Source: Symsagittifera roscoffensis (lineage: Eukaryota > Xenacoelomorpha > Acoela > Convolutidae). Taken from it: DNA of 64,000 nucleotides. The DNA lies in contig NC_087066.1 in assembly GCF_963678635.1 (NCBI RefSeq), forward strand, positions 65,509,277 to 65,573,276. Direction: 5' to 3'. The notes under the pieces were generated by a model, which was given only the letters and a program-made list of their open reading frames with translations, made no database searches and was not told the origin of the DNA. Positions 9,838 through 21,084 of the stretch are shown piece by piece (position 1 is the stretch's first letter; the number at the start of each line of letters is the position of its first letter). Position numbers and translations under genes: made by a program.

Positions 9838-10575
9838 TGTCCTAAGACCCTTGTACCAAGACCACTGTTCCAAGACTAGTGTCCTAAGACTACTGTCCCA
9901 AGACCAGTGTCCCAAGGCTAGTGTCCCAAGACTACTGTCCCAAGGCTAGTGTCCCAAGACTACTGTCCCAAGGGTAGTGTCCCAAGACCAGTGTCCCAAG
10001 ACTACTGTCCCAAGACTAGTGTCCCAAGGCTAGTGTCCCAAGACTACTGTCCCAAGACTAGTGTCCCAAGGGTAGTGTCCCAAGACCAGTGTCCCAAGGC
10101 TGGTATCCCAAGACTAGTGTCCCAAGACTAGTGTCCCAAGGGCAGTGTCCCAAGACCAGTGTCCCAAGGCTGGTGTCCCAAGACTAGTGTCCCAAGACTA
10201 GTGTCCCAAGACCACTGTCCCAAGACTGTCCCAAGACCCTGTCCCAAGACCACTGTCCCAAGACCCTGTCCCAAGACCCTGTCCCAAGACCACTGTCCCA
10301 AGACCCCTGTCCCAAGACCCTGTCCCAAGACCACTGTCCCAAGACCCCTGTCCCAAGACCCTGTCCCAAGACCACTGTCCCAAGACCCTGTCCCAAGACC
10401 ACTGTCCCAAGACCACTGTCCCAAGACCCTGTCCCAAGACCACTGTCCCAAGACCACTGTCCCAAGACCCTGTCCCAAGACCACTGTCCCAAGACCCTGT
10501 CCCAAGACCACTGTCCCAAGACCCTGTCCCAAGACCACTATCCCAAGACTGCTCTGTCCCAAGACTTCTTCGGTC
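9838..10575. repeat. Minisatellite of 13-15-bp units around gtcccaagac
   Basis: Dozens of tandem units with the core gtcccaagac. The left half is dominated by agt/act-spaced units with higher-order pairs, and the right half by 13- and 14-bp units (ctgtcccaagacc, actgtcccaagacc). It lies in the leader of element 1. Element 2 has no equivalent block, so the expansion is specific to this copy or lineage. Confidence 0.9.
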
Positions 10576-11411
10576 TTGTCCCAATACTCGTCACGGAGTG
10601 TCTTCCTCGTTGTAGGGTCTTCTTGAACCACCGTACCTTGTACCACCACTCAAGCTCTAGTAAAATTTTCCCAAAAACCCTCTCTTAAAAGCCAAATGCT
10701 GACCCCCCTCTTCTTTTTGGTTGTTTCTATTTCAATGTAGGTGCGCAGGTATCTTGTGATCACCTGTTCGTATAAAACCAAACACAAATCCTCAATAAAA
10801 TGCAACAAAAATTTTAAGTAAGAAAAATAATAAAAACAGAAAAATGAGCCCACCTAAAATTTAAAGGTGACCAATGTCTACCTTTCGTCTAAAAAAAAAT
10901 TTGTCTGGTACCTAATTGCCACGCGTTTTCCTCCCCCCACTAGTGATCTTATGGGGTATCACAAAAGCTGTCTATATCCGGTCCCCCCTACCAAACCAAC
11001 CAGCGTACCAGTTTTAACTCGAGTTGAATTTTGGATCTCCACCTAATATTACCAACGCGTGTTAATTTCTGATGTAACTAAGTCAACGATGTCGACTAAT
11101 TAGTTACTCTAATTTCCCCCTTTTTGCAATTTACAACCGCCAACCTCTAGCCTAACCAGTCCCCCTTCTAACCTCCCCCCTTTCTAGCCCCCCTTCTTAA
11201 GCCTAAAAATTACTTTAAGCGCCGGGTGCTAAACCTCTCAAGAGAAAACCGTAGACCTGTTTCCAGGCCTGCTCAAGTAAAAACGTTCCTCAAAACTGGG
11301 GGATTTCGCTTATCCAATTTTACACTTATCTCCTATAATGTAATGTGGATTCTAACGATACCCGTTCTGCCCAACTTGAGAACTCGAGAATTGCCAAATC
11401 CCTCTTGGCTG

Positions 11412-11606
11412 CTTTCCCACTCGACTGGTCACCTGTTCCAGTCCAGTCTCCTATTGGTTCAGCTAAGTGTCCCTGAACCACTTTCCCACTCGGCTGGTCA
11501 CCTCTTCCAATCAAGTCTCCTATTGGTTCAGCTCAAGTGTCCCTGAACCACTTTCCCACTCGGCTGGTCACCTCTTCCAGTCAAGTCTCCTATTGGTCCA
11601 GCTAAG
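11412..11606. repeat. Three tandem copies of a 70-bp leader repeat
   Basis: Copies begin at 11412, 11481 and 11551 (ctttcccact...). Each complete copy ends with an inverted pair GGTTCAG/CTGAACC, so the RNA could form a repeated small hairpin. Position in the retroelement leader suggests a packaging or translation signal, but only the repeat and the inverted pairs are seen directly. Confidence 0.75.
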
Positions 11607-12065
11607 TTCCAAGCTATCTGAAAACCCTTGACAACGCCCCACTTCGGGCACTTTATTCAGTTTACTGGTTTAAATTGCTAGGTTGATCGAAACGATCGAA
11701 CTTGTAAAACAGTATGGGTATACTATTTAATTAATATAAAGGTTTGATCCAACTAATCTGGTGTCAAAGTCACTGTCTTTTTTCGTTTTATGGTTTTTGT
11801 TCCTTTTTCTATTCTTTTTTGGTTTTTGTTTTGCTTTTTGTCTTTTTGCTCGTGTTTTTGTCCCCCTAGTTGCCCCCCTTTACTCGGTTAGCTAAGCCTC
11901 GTTCGGAGAGCGTACCAGGAAATTTTCTCGAGTTTTCTTAAAAAGCTATCACGGTACAACCGGAAGGTTTGCACGTTCCTGTCGAACCGTACCGCCGGTA
12001 CTCTAGAATGGGCATTCAGCCCGAAGCTGTCTCAAGTGGGTTCGACTCCGTAGTCTTGATGTCGT

Positions 12066-12083
12066 AAACACCCAGGAGCGCCA
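12066..12083 (-). promoter_or_regulatory. Primer-binding-site-like sequence of element 1
   Basis: The minus strand reads TGGCGCTCCTGGGTGTTT, starting 11 nt inside the LTR end. The same TGG-containing motif at 11-12 nt from the LTR recurs at 49823-49840 and 15440-15457. I did not identify the matching tRNA. Confidence 0.5.
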
Positions 12084-12094
12084 TAAAAACACTA

Positions 12095-13002
12095 TGTAAC
12101 ATTCGTCTACTACAGTCACACATGAGGCTTAAGAAAAATAGGCCCTATAACCACTGGCTCAAGGGTCAGGGACACTATCTCTTGTGTTTTTCTACCTCAA
12201 GAACGGTCGGAGCCAGTTCGGTTCGCTTGTGACATGAGACTACGACCCGTTACAGCTTAAAGGCTACTACTAAAATATCCCCCCACTCTAGAATTAGAAA
12301 CGTCCCCATACTTAGGTCTCTAGATACCCAAAATACATGAACGCCGTTAAAAACCGGGTCGGAACAATCCGTTAAGTTGCTTTTTTTTATTAGACAGTGG
12401 AACTTTGATCCATTTCAGATGGATCAACCTAAAACTCGCCTTACCTCAACATAACAATCATAAAACACACTCTAGAAATTTAAATTAAGGACTCACATGT
12501 TGATGCGCTCAAGCACAGGAAGTAATTAAATGGGTGAGCAACTCTAGAATTAACTAAAATAACTAGATAAGTTCAATGTTTATCAGTTTGAATGGTAAGG
12601 GTAAGTTTGAACTCAAGAACGAAGTTTTATGTGGACCATTGGGACACTCAAGCTGTCCACCTTTCCGTCGAAGGTTCACTCTGGTTCAGTTCGAATAATT
12701 ACTCTCTCGGGAATACTCTGTCTTCTATTTCAGATAGGACAGCTCTACTCTTGTTCACTATGATGGAAATTGCGAATAGCAATTTCCCACTTGTTTTTAT
12801 CTGACAACTTTCCCGCAATTGCTCTAAAATTGTTCTGAAATTGTTCTGAAATTGTTCTGAAATTGTTCTGATTTTCAGTTATCGCGAGAAAATCGTGCAT
12901 GACATGTTCCATTCGAAATTTTGAAAAATTAAATTTCACTCCAAAATCAAGTGTTTTCTGCTCTTCTCAAGGTCAAACTTCCAAATATGACCGACTGGCA
13001 CA
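12095..13002 (-). repeat. 5' LTR of element 1
   Basis: The plus strand begins TGTAACATTCG, as in the LTR at 49853, and is preceded by the PBS-like site. Internal similarity to the other LTRs includes the 'gatccatttcagatggatcaac' region (12410), which corresponds to 'aaatccattggagatggattg' in the element 2 LTR. The right end, near ctggcaca, is a guess because no second LTR of this element is in the window. A short run of four aaattgttctg units lies at about 12826-12870. Confidence 0.6.
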
Positions 13003-13421
13003 AATTTAAGCGTTCAACTGTGATTGATTTATTCCGTAACATGATATGATGGCTCAGCACCAAATTTCATGGGAATTTTTGCAAATAACATTTGTAAATT
13101 GTTTTTTATCGTCATTTAGATTAATTTAATGTAAAAATCCTGACAATGCACATAGCTGCGAAAACGTTGGATTTCAATTTTTCATCAAAAATCTCTTCTT
13201 CTGTTAGTCGTTAATTAAAATTACTAAACACTCTCTCACAATAAAATCTCCAATTTAGGACTCATAATTTTGGAGAATTGCAACCAATGGAGGGTTAGTT
13301 TTGGAGTAATCCTAATTTATTCTCCTCAAAGTAAGTTTTCTGAAATAGAAACAAAACAGTAGTGAAACTGTTGTAATGATACCCAATAGTCGTTGTAGTT
13401 GTTGATTTTGATGACCGTTAA
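13003..13421. other. No gene; partly leader-like relic
   Basis: AT-rich DNA. 13310-13420 resembles the element 2 leader around 49130-49240 (shared 'gatacccaa.agtcgttgt' core) in the same orientation. Nothing else recognised. Confidence 0.4.
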
Positions 13422-14319
13422 TGTGTCTCTTGTGGCAGTCGACCAGTATGTAGCCAAAAAATAGGCCAATGCAATCTAATTTTAATTCGAAAATCTTGAT
13501 TGCACGATATGCTAATTTCGACAACTAGCGGTATTTTTTGTTTGGAAAGACATGATTATATTTAAAAACTCGTTCGAAAATAAATACCGGTGACGACCTC
13601 TAAATTACGCAAAAATGAAACCGCAAAAGTTAGACAGACAATTTTTGCTGCCTAGAATCGGACAGAGCTTGTACGAGATGGACAGTAAAATAGAAAAAGC
13701 GTGAATTATCAGTATTTCTAATTATGTAATTACGATACTCACAACTGCAGATAAAATTGAAACCGAGCAGAGCAAATCCCTCGAACTAGGAAGGCTAAAG
13801 GGAGATATTGCAACTATTCTCGATTGTGAATAGGACGCTTCTTCGCGAGGATCTAAGAAACTGGAGGGGCCCGCAGTTGTGATTTGAAACTTTGATTTTA
13901 AAAATTTTTAGCATCCTGGATTGCATTGGATTGATTTCATTTAAAATGGACTCCATTTTCATATGATGAGCAGCTAGGCTTTATGTGAAGGAGTTTATCC
14001 ACCTCCGATGGATATGACGATTGTTGCTATTGAACGAAAACAGTAGTATTAGAGTAACTTGAAGTTTTTTTGTTGTAGCCCTGCTTTTCGGCGTGACATC
14101 GTGGTCTGGGGATACTGAGACCCAGCCATGAGATGACTGTTTATGCATGGGACTAAATTTAATTGCGCGGTTAAGCCGATTGCCTTTGAGTAGTAACAAA
14201 TTTTAGTGACAAGATTTTACGAGAACCACAGTGAAATGGCTATGACAGAGACTGTTAAAATCATGTTAAGCTCTACTATGACGCCAGCCAGTCGATTTAA
14301 GATCAAGGCGAACGTTACA
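13422..14319 (+). repeat. Diverged LTR of the family, plus orientation
   Basis: The right end reads ..CGTTACA at 14319, the inverse of the TGTAACG LTR edge at 21057. Most of the block is the reverse complement of 21057-21900. The left edge (TGTGTCTC) is approximate. It is followed by leader-like sequence up to about 14645, which is inverted relative to 20684-21056. Confidence 0.5.
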
Positions 14320-14939
14320 TGGATTCTCCGAATTAGCTTTGATAACTTGTTAAGATCAAAAAATCTTTTATTGAGAAAAGTGGGCAGATTGGCGTCCCGT
14401 CGTTCGTCAAGAGGTATATGACCAAAAACAACAAAAGACATACATAAAAGGAAACCAAGAAAAAAAATAAAATCATAGAGAACATCACCCCAGACGAGAT
14501 GCGATCCGAATTTTACGTTTGTTGTTGCTAGATATAATTTATAGGGTCATTTATATCAAACCTAATCTTTAGCTTTCCCTTGTGCCTGTACAGTAGGGTT
14601 ATTTGAGTATATTCAAGCACACTAAGCTAATTTCAACTCAATCCAAAAAGTAAAGTGATTGAACGTGAATACCTATCCAGCAGTGTAAGAAGCAGCAGAT
14701 CACCTTTAGATTCCCAAAGATTCTTCGAATAGAGTTGACCTGATGAGAGTTAGATTGACTCTAGGTGACACTTCATGGTGATCCCTAGTAAAAGGGTCCT
14801 TTATGATGGCCCATAAAGGACCATCATACTAAGGACCACCATAAAGACTCACCTTGATTCAATCTAACTCTGATTAGGTCAACTCTTCTTATGGTCCAAA
14901 AAAATATTATGATCTATAAATTTTTCGTTCAGTTCTACA
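14320..14939. other. Leader-like relic and unassigned AT-rich DNA
   Basis: 14320-14645 is the inverted counterpart of 20684-21056, including the block reading gatgcgatccgaattt on the plus strand. 14646-14939 contains no recognised feature apart from local inverted pairs around 14740-14880 (agttagattgactc and its near complement; tttatggtggtcc-like arms). Confidence 0.45.
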
Positions 14940-15469
14940 CCTTCTCACTTGTCGTTTTTAGGTTTTTTCTTAATTATCAATTAGTTTTGTTTAAATTTAC
15001 ACCTTCTTACTAATTTTTTCTGGCTCCAGAGCCTGAGAAGAAGCAGGTTCACAATTTTTCGCTTAAACCTCCAACCCCCGGTATAGCCGAGGTTGGATAG
15101 GTTTTAAAAAAAATAGGTTAAACTAATCAAAGGGGCTACTTGTTTTTGGTTTTTTCTTAGTTATATAATGGTTTTGTTTAGTTTTACACCTTCTCACTAA
15201 TTGTTTTTGGTTCAAGAGCCTGGGAAGAAGCAGGTTCACGTTTTATCACTTAAGCCTCCGTCCCCCGGTTTTGCCGAGGTTAAATAGGTTCTAAAAATTA
15301 GGTTGAGCCAATCAGAGGGGCCAAAGTTTCCGGCTAGCACAGTACAAGACAAAAAGTCCCTTAAATCGAGCATTTGTCCGGAGCGAAGGCTTCGTCACTA
15401 AAACATTTGCTGATTATAATAGTCTTTTGCCTTAAACAAGCTCACCCAAAAGAGCCATAAGGATACCAA
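14940..15469 (-). other. Leader relic of a minus-strand element with a 185-bp tandem repeat
   Basis: It aligns with the element 2 leader 49455-49852 (for example the cttcgtc.ctaaaac.tttgctgat stretch). Two copies of about 185 bp lie at 14949-15138 and 15139-15323. The PBS-like site is at 15440-15457, and the stretch ends at the LTR start at 15470. No gag remains to its left. Confidence 0.55.
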
Positions 15470-16158
15470 TGATTTTTTGCCCCGAAATTACACATCAACG
15501 GAAGATAGAAAAAGTCTCTATTGACGACTGGTTGACGTCAAATACTTTTGTTTTATGCGTTGTTTACCGTCATGACCTAGCCAATTGGTTTTTTGTCTGA
15601 TTAAGGGCAATTCATTAGTTACAGTTTTTAGGCTATCAGCCAAACGAGTTTTACTTTGTGTTCGTTTACTTATAAAAATAACCACACAAATGGATCTCGA
15701 ATCCTCAGAAAAAATGGTTATAGCTAAAAACAAAACTAAAAACAAAAAATATAAATGTTTCTAGTGACAGTTATAATCGGATCTATTAGAAATGAACCGA
15801 CGTCTCCTCTCCTTTTACAACTTGTGCAATAATTAATTAAAATTCAATTAAACTAAGTCCGTTCAGGGCATTACAGCAGCTAAAAGTTTGCAAATGTTTA
15901 TCAAAGAGTCACTTGTTGTTGTGACTCCAATTCCTATCACAACGAGACATAACGTTGTTATCTTCTCGTTTCCTCTGTTCGGGATTGTTTGAATCCATCT
16001 CGACTGTGTCATTTGCCTTCCTGATCTAATCGATCTCGCGATTCAGCTGTGTCTCGCGTACGAGTGTTGTGTCTGGAGGCTTCGATTCAATATATCTTGT
16101 TTCGTGTTTCTCTCTTGTCCCCTGTCACACGACCTTTTTTCGTGTGTTAATTGGCTGT

Positions 16159-16196
<38 letters not shown>

Positions 16197-16399
16197 TGTG
16201 TATGTATGTGTGAAACTTTGTTGAAATAAAAATGGCCGTTTTGTGTTTCTCGGAAATATTATGCTCCAATTGAAAATCTAAAAAAAATGCCTGACTCACT
16301 TTTTCTACTCAATTTTGTAATTAATAAGACTAAGGCGCTTAGTGACAAAATTCTTTATGCAACGGAAAGCTCAGCTGTGCCATCCGGGGGAATGACACA
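15470..16399 (-). repeat. LTR copy C of the family, minus orientation
   Basis: It aligns over its length with 24534-25419. The end aatgacaca at 16399 is followed by a purine-tract relative (minus CTTTCCGGGGTGTA). It contains a (TG)n microsatellite at about 16160-16194. It is flanked on the left by leader and PBS (a 5' context) and on the right by 3'-end sequence, as expected if two elements once shared one LTR. Confidence 0.65.
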
Positions 16400-18597
16400 T
16401 ACACCCCGGAAAGCCTAATCGATGGTGCATTGAACGCATAACTCCGGGTTACCATCAGGCGATGATCCAGCCTTGTTCTATAAACTTACAGTGTACATCA
16501 GAATAAAAATTCATCTACTTCGACTCACCGTGTGTCATAAATGGCATTTCACTAAAATTTCAATGCCTTTACCATAATTTTCAAATATAAAACACCATGA
16601 GCAGTGTCTTAGACAAAAAATATTTTCTGACTACTTCACATCTTACTGACAATCAACAAAACATGGGACGTGGCAGAGCCGCACACCAGTTAAAATATTT
16701 TTGAGGTAGTCACCAAGTACAATCATTTAAACATGTTGTCGCCCTAATTTAAAAAAGTAAAAGACTTTGTGACTAGTAAAAGTACTGAGTTACATACCGT
16801 TTCCGAGCGAGCGTACCCAAACCTATCAGATTGCCCAGAACTGAAAACTTGTCCTATGCAGGTTAAAAACTTTCTATCAGAGTAAAAAAAAAGTAAAACA
16901 CTTGCTTATCAACCTATATAAATCAGTAATCTCAACTAAAATTGTAATTACAATTCATTTGTCAACAGCAACAGTTTCTGGTTCTTTCAAAATTCAATGA
17001 AACAATAATTTGAAATTTCAAAAACCAAGCTTAGTTGTCTTGGTTTTAATGTTAAAGACAATCATAGTTTATATTCTCTTTCACTGTTTTAATCTTCATG
17101 CCGACCCTTTTTCAGCGTTTTTTGCTCCATGGCTCTGTCGTCCTCTTGCATTTCGTCACTCTCTTCCATCTAGTTGTCTTCAAGTTGTTTTGGTAGCCTC
17201 TTGAAAGAATTGCGGGCCGTGCCCCCCTTTTCTTGTTCCAATACCACTGCCTGCAATTTGGTAGAAGATCCACGTTCATCTTCTGCTCCAGGTTCTGGCA
17301 GATTTGTTTTGCGTAGAATTACGCTTCGCTCCGAGTCAGCTCGTTAGACTTTTTTTTCAACCAAGGCATCAATCTCTGTCTGGCCCATACGCTTTCAAGA
17401 GCTTTCTGTAATTTCAATATCTTGTAGCCGGCTTTGAACAAAACCAAGTTGTTACCGAATTTTACGTAGCTTAACTGTTCGGGGGTCAGTAGGGTCAGTA
17501 ACTGATCATTCCTCCCCGAATTTGCTTTCAGCCATTTCACCGCAATCATAGCGCTGACCAGCAGTGTTGACACAGGCAGGGCTAGGTTGGGAAATCTTGT
17601 GTAAAACAATTCTGCCGAGTCACATACCAACACTAAAGTTGCTTGTTTGGGGTACCATAACGTCTGTGCCGAGAAGTGACAACGGTATTCTTCATGAGTT
17701 AATAAAAATTTCCTCTAGTAACGGTTCATTTTCTGTCGTCACCTGATGTGTCTTGTCTTTTTCGTCATTTGTAGGTAATTCAGTCGCCAGTACTTCACTC
17801 GTTTTTTTTTCTCTGGAAATCACTCACGTTTCCTTCAATCAATTTCTTGAAGATTTCTCACAATATATCTTTCAGCCCACCTTCAGATCTCTTCGGTATC
17901 GCCCAAAAAATCATCAACAGTTTTTTTTATTGTATGACTTTTGGACAAATTTGCCAATCGCACATTTAGATATTGAGAAGAGTTGGTCAATTGCTACGAT
18001 ATCATCATTCCCATTTCTCGCTTTCGCTCATCCCAAAGGTCGAGAAATTTTACCTCCTCAGCGCCAAAATATGAGTCCCTAGCATCCTCATGGACAAATG
18101 ATACGCAACAATCGAGTGTTGTTGTCCTTCTGACCCTTTCTGCTGCGTCTTGCAGTGCTGGATTGGTATTCATGTTCAATCAAGTGAACCTTCAGGATTG
18201 AGTGAAAATTAGCATTAACGTGCTTAAATACCAAATAACCCTACAGTACAGGCACCAGGGAAAACCACATGGTTGATTTTAACGACGATTGGTTTTGATA
18301 TATATGACCCTGAAATGTATATCTAGCAAAAAAAAACAGGAAATTCGGATCGCATCTCGTCTGGGGTGATGTTCTCTATGATTTTGTTTTTTGTTTTTGT
18401 TTTGGTTTCCTTTAGGGTTCTATACAACGTTCGTTTCGTTTCATGTATGTCTTAAGTTGATTTTGATCATATACCGCTTCAGGAACGACTGGACGGCCAA
18501 TCCGCCCAAACTTCACAATGGGTAACGTTTTAATCTTAACTGGTTGAAAAAGCTAATTCGGCGGATCCATGTAACGTTTGCCTACATCCTAAAACGA
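16113..18597. repeat. Tandem duplication, first 2.49-kb copy
   Basis: It runs from inside LTR C through the 3' non-coding region, a decayed ORF3 tail and a leader piece to about 18597. The second copy starts at 18600. The copies are nearly identical, differing by scattered substitutions and TG-repeat length. Confidence 0.85.
17185..18179 (-). pseudogene. Decayed ORF3 tail (first copy)
   Basis: Several minus-strand fragments match the 3' end of the ORF3 region of element 2 in order. EDARDSYF near 18080 corresponds to EEAREAYF at about 28180. IFWAIPKRSEG near 17900 corresponds to IFWAVPKRSEG near 27160. RQRLMPWL near 17380 corresponds to RQRLMPWF near 26630. MNVDLLP near 17260 corresponds to VNVDLLP near 26330. 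Stops and frameshifts separate the pieces, and parts are deleted, so it is not translatable as one protein. It shows that the giant-element 3' coding region was present in several family members. Function unknown. Confidence 0.65.
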
Positions 18598-18599
18598 TG

Positions 18600-18645
18600 T
18601 CTTGTCCCCTGTCACACGACCTTTTTTCGTGTGTTAATTGGCTGT

Positions 18646-18687
<42 letters not shown>

Positions 18688-21084
18688 TGTATGTATGTGT
18701 GACACTTTGTTGAAATAAAAATGGCCGTTTTGTGTTTCTCAGAAATATTATGCTCCAATTGAAAATCTAAAAAAAAGTGCCTGACTTCCTTTTTCTACTC
18801 AATTTTGTGATTAATAAGATTAAGGCGCTTAGTGACAAAATTCTTTATGCAACGGAAAGCTCAGCTGTGCCATCCGGGGGAATGACACATACACCCCGGA
18901 AAGCCTAATCGATGGTGCATTGAACGCATAACTCCAGGTTACCATCAGGCGATGATCCAGCCTTGTTCTATAAACTTACGGTGTACATCAGAATAAAAAT
19001 TCATCTACTTCGACTCACCGTGTGTCATAAATGGCATTTCACTAAAATTTCAATGCCTTTACCATAATTTTCACATATAAAACACCATGAGCAGTATCTT
19101 AGACAAAAAATATTTTCTGACTACTTCACATCTTAGTGACAATCAACAAAACATGGGACGTGGCAGAGCCGCACACCAGTTAAAATATTTTTGAGGTAAT
19201 CACCAAGTACAATCATTTAAACATGTTGTCGCCCTAATTTAAAAAAGTAAAAGACTTTGTGACTAGTAAAAGTACTGAGTTACATACCGTTTCCGAGCGA
19301 GCGTACCCAAACCTATCAGATTGCCCAGAACTGAAAACTTGTCCTATGCAGATTAAAAACTTTCTATCAGAGTAAAAAAAAAGTAAAACACTTGCTTATC
19401 AACCTATATAAATCAGTAATCTCAACTAAAATTGTCATTACAATTCATTTGTCAACAGCAACAGCTTCTGGTTTTTTCAAAATTCAATGAAACAATAATT
19501 TGAAATTTCAAAAACCAAGCTTAGTTGTCTTGGTTTTAATGTTAAAGACAATCATAGTTTATATTCTCTTTCACTGTTTTAATCTTCATGCCGACCCTTT
19601 GTCAGCGTTTTTTGCTCCATGGCTCTGTCGTCCTCTTGCATTTCGTCACTCTCTTCCATCTAGTTGTCTTCAAGTTGTTTTGGTAGCCTCTTGAAAGAAT
19701 TGCGGGCCGTGCCCCCCTTTTCTTGTTCCAATACCACTGCCTGCAATTTGGTAGAAGATCCACGTTCATCTTCTGCTCCAGGTTCTGGCAGATTTGTTTT
19801 GCGTAGAATTACGCTTCGCTCCGAGTCAGCTCGTTAGACTTTTTTTTCAACCAAGGCATCAATCTCTGTCTTGCCCATACGCTTTCAAGAGCTTTCTGTG
19901 ATTTCAATATCTTGTAGCCGGCTTTGAACAAAACCAAGTTGTTACCGAATTTTACGTAGCTTAACTGTTCGGGGGTCAGTAGGGTCAGTAACTGATCATT
20001 CCTCCCCGAATTTGCTTTCAGCCATTTCACCGCAATCATAGCGCTGACCAGCAGTGTTGACACAGGCTGGGCTAGGTTGGGAAATCTTGTGTAAAATAAT
20101 TCTGCCGAGTCACATACCAACACTAAAGTTGCTTGTTTGGGGTACCATAACGTCTGTGCCGAGAAGTGACAACGGTACTCTTCATGAGTTAATAAAAATT
20201 TCCTCTAGTAACGGTTCATTTTCTGTCGTCACCTGATGTGTCTTGTCTTTTTCGTCATTTGTAGGTAAATCAGTCGCCAGTACTTCACTCGTTTTTTTTT
20301 CTCTGGAAATCACTCACGTTTCCTTCAATCAATTTCTTGAAGATTTCTCACAATATATCTTTCAGCCCACCTTCAGATCTCTTCGGTATCGCCCAAAAAA
20401 TTATCAACAGTTTTTTTTATTGTATGACTTTTGGACAAATTTGCCAATCGCACATTTAGATATTGAGAAGAGTTGGTCAATTGCTACGATATCATCATTC
20501 CCATTTCTCGTTTTCGCTCATCCCAAAGGTCGAGAAATTTTACCTCCTCAGCGCCAAAATATGAGTCCCTAGCATCCTCATGGACAAATGATACGCAACA
20601 ATCGAGTGTTGTTGTCCTTCTGACCCTTTCTGCTGCGTCTTGCAGTGCTGGATTGGTATTCATGTTCAATCAAGTGAACCTTCAGGATTGAGTGAAAATT
20701 AGCATTAACGTGCTTAAATACCAAATAACCCTACAGTACAGGCACCAGGGAAAACCACATGGTTGATTGTAACGATTGGTTTTGATATATATGACCCTGA
20801 AATGTATATCTAGCAAAAAAAACAGGAAATTCGGATCGCATCTCGTCTGGGGTGATGTTCTCTATGATTTTGTTTTTTGTTTTTGTTTTGGTTTCCTTTA
20901 GGGTTCTATACAACGTTTCGTTTCGTTTCAAGTATGTCTTAAGTTGATTTTGATCATATACCGCTTCAGGAACGACTGGACGGCCAATCCGCCCAAACTT
21001 CACAATGGGTAACGTTTTAATCTTAACTGGATGAAAAAGCTAATTCGGCGAATCCATGTAACGTTTGCCTACATCCTAAAACGA
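18600..21084. repeat. Tandem duplication, second 2.49-kb copy
   Basis: Same content as 16113-18597, including a partial LTR up to 18889 and a (TG)n tract near 18652-18684. The breakpoint joins the LTR-start relic at 18567 to LTR C internal sequence. Confidence 0.85.
19675..20669 (-). pseudogene. Decayed ORF3 tail (second copy)
   Basis: Near-identical duplicate of 17185-18179 with the same disabling changes, so the duplication followed the decay. Confidence 0.65.

Larger units (their letters stand above)
9558..12094 (-). other. 5' leader of element 1
   Basis: This is the non-coding stretch between the LTR/PBS and ORF1. It is AT-rich and pyrimidine-rich on the plus strand. It contains a large minisatellite (9838-10575) and a 70-bp triple repeat (11412-11606). 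Long open frames on both strands within the minisatellite are products of the repeat and are not genes. Its end near the PBS resembles the leaders at 49455-49852 and 14940-15469. Confidence 0.65.
1..13002 (-). mobile_element. Giant Ty3/gypsy-like LTR retrotransposon, element 1 (3' part outside window)
   Basis: Reading on the minus strand the order is 5' LTR (about 13002-12095), PBS-like site, a 2.5-kb leader, ORF1, ORF2 (capsid to integrase plus a macro-domain-like end), a 538-bp spacer, and the start of ORF3, which runs off the window at base 1. The 3' LTR is therefore not visible. ORF1 and ORF2 have no internal stop, so this copy looks much younger than element 2. The same order in element 2 defines the architecture. 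The right boundary is less certain than the left edge of the LTR because the second LTR is missing. Confidence 0.8.

Noticed and set aside
9838-10575. CRISPR-like or telomeric array
   Set aside because: Short direct units without unique spacers, in a eukaryotic retroelement leader, and not a known telomere unit.
9949-10649. Long open frames on both strands encoding repetitive SQDHCPKT/GQWSWD-like peptides
   Set aside because: They arise from the 13-15-bp minisatellite. Several overlapping frames are open at once, with no domain and no gene context.
16160-16194. (TG)n tract as a functional element
   Set aside because: Ordinary microsatellite; the copy at 18652 differs in length, as expected for slippage.
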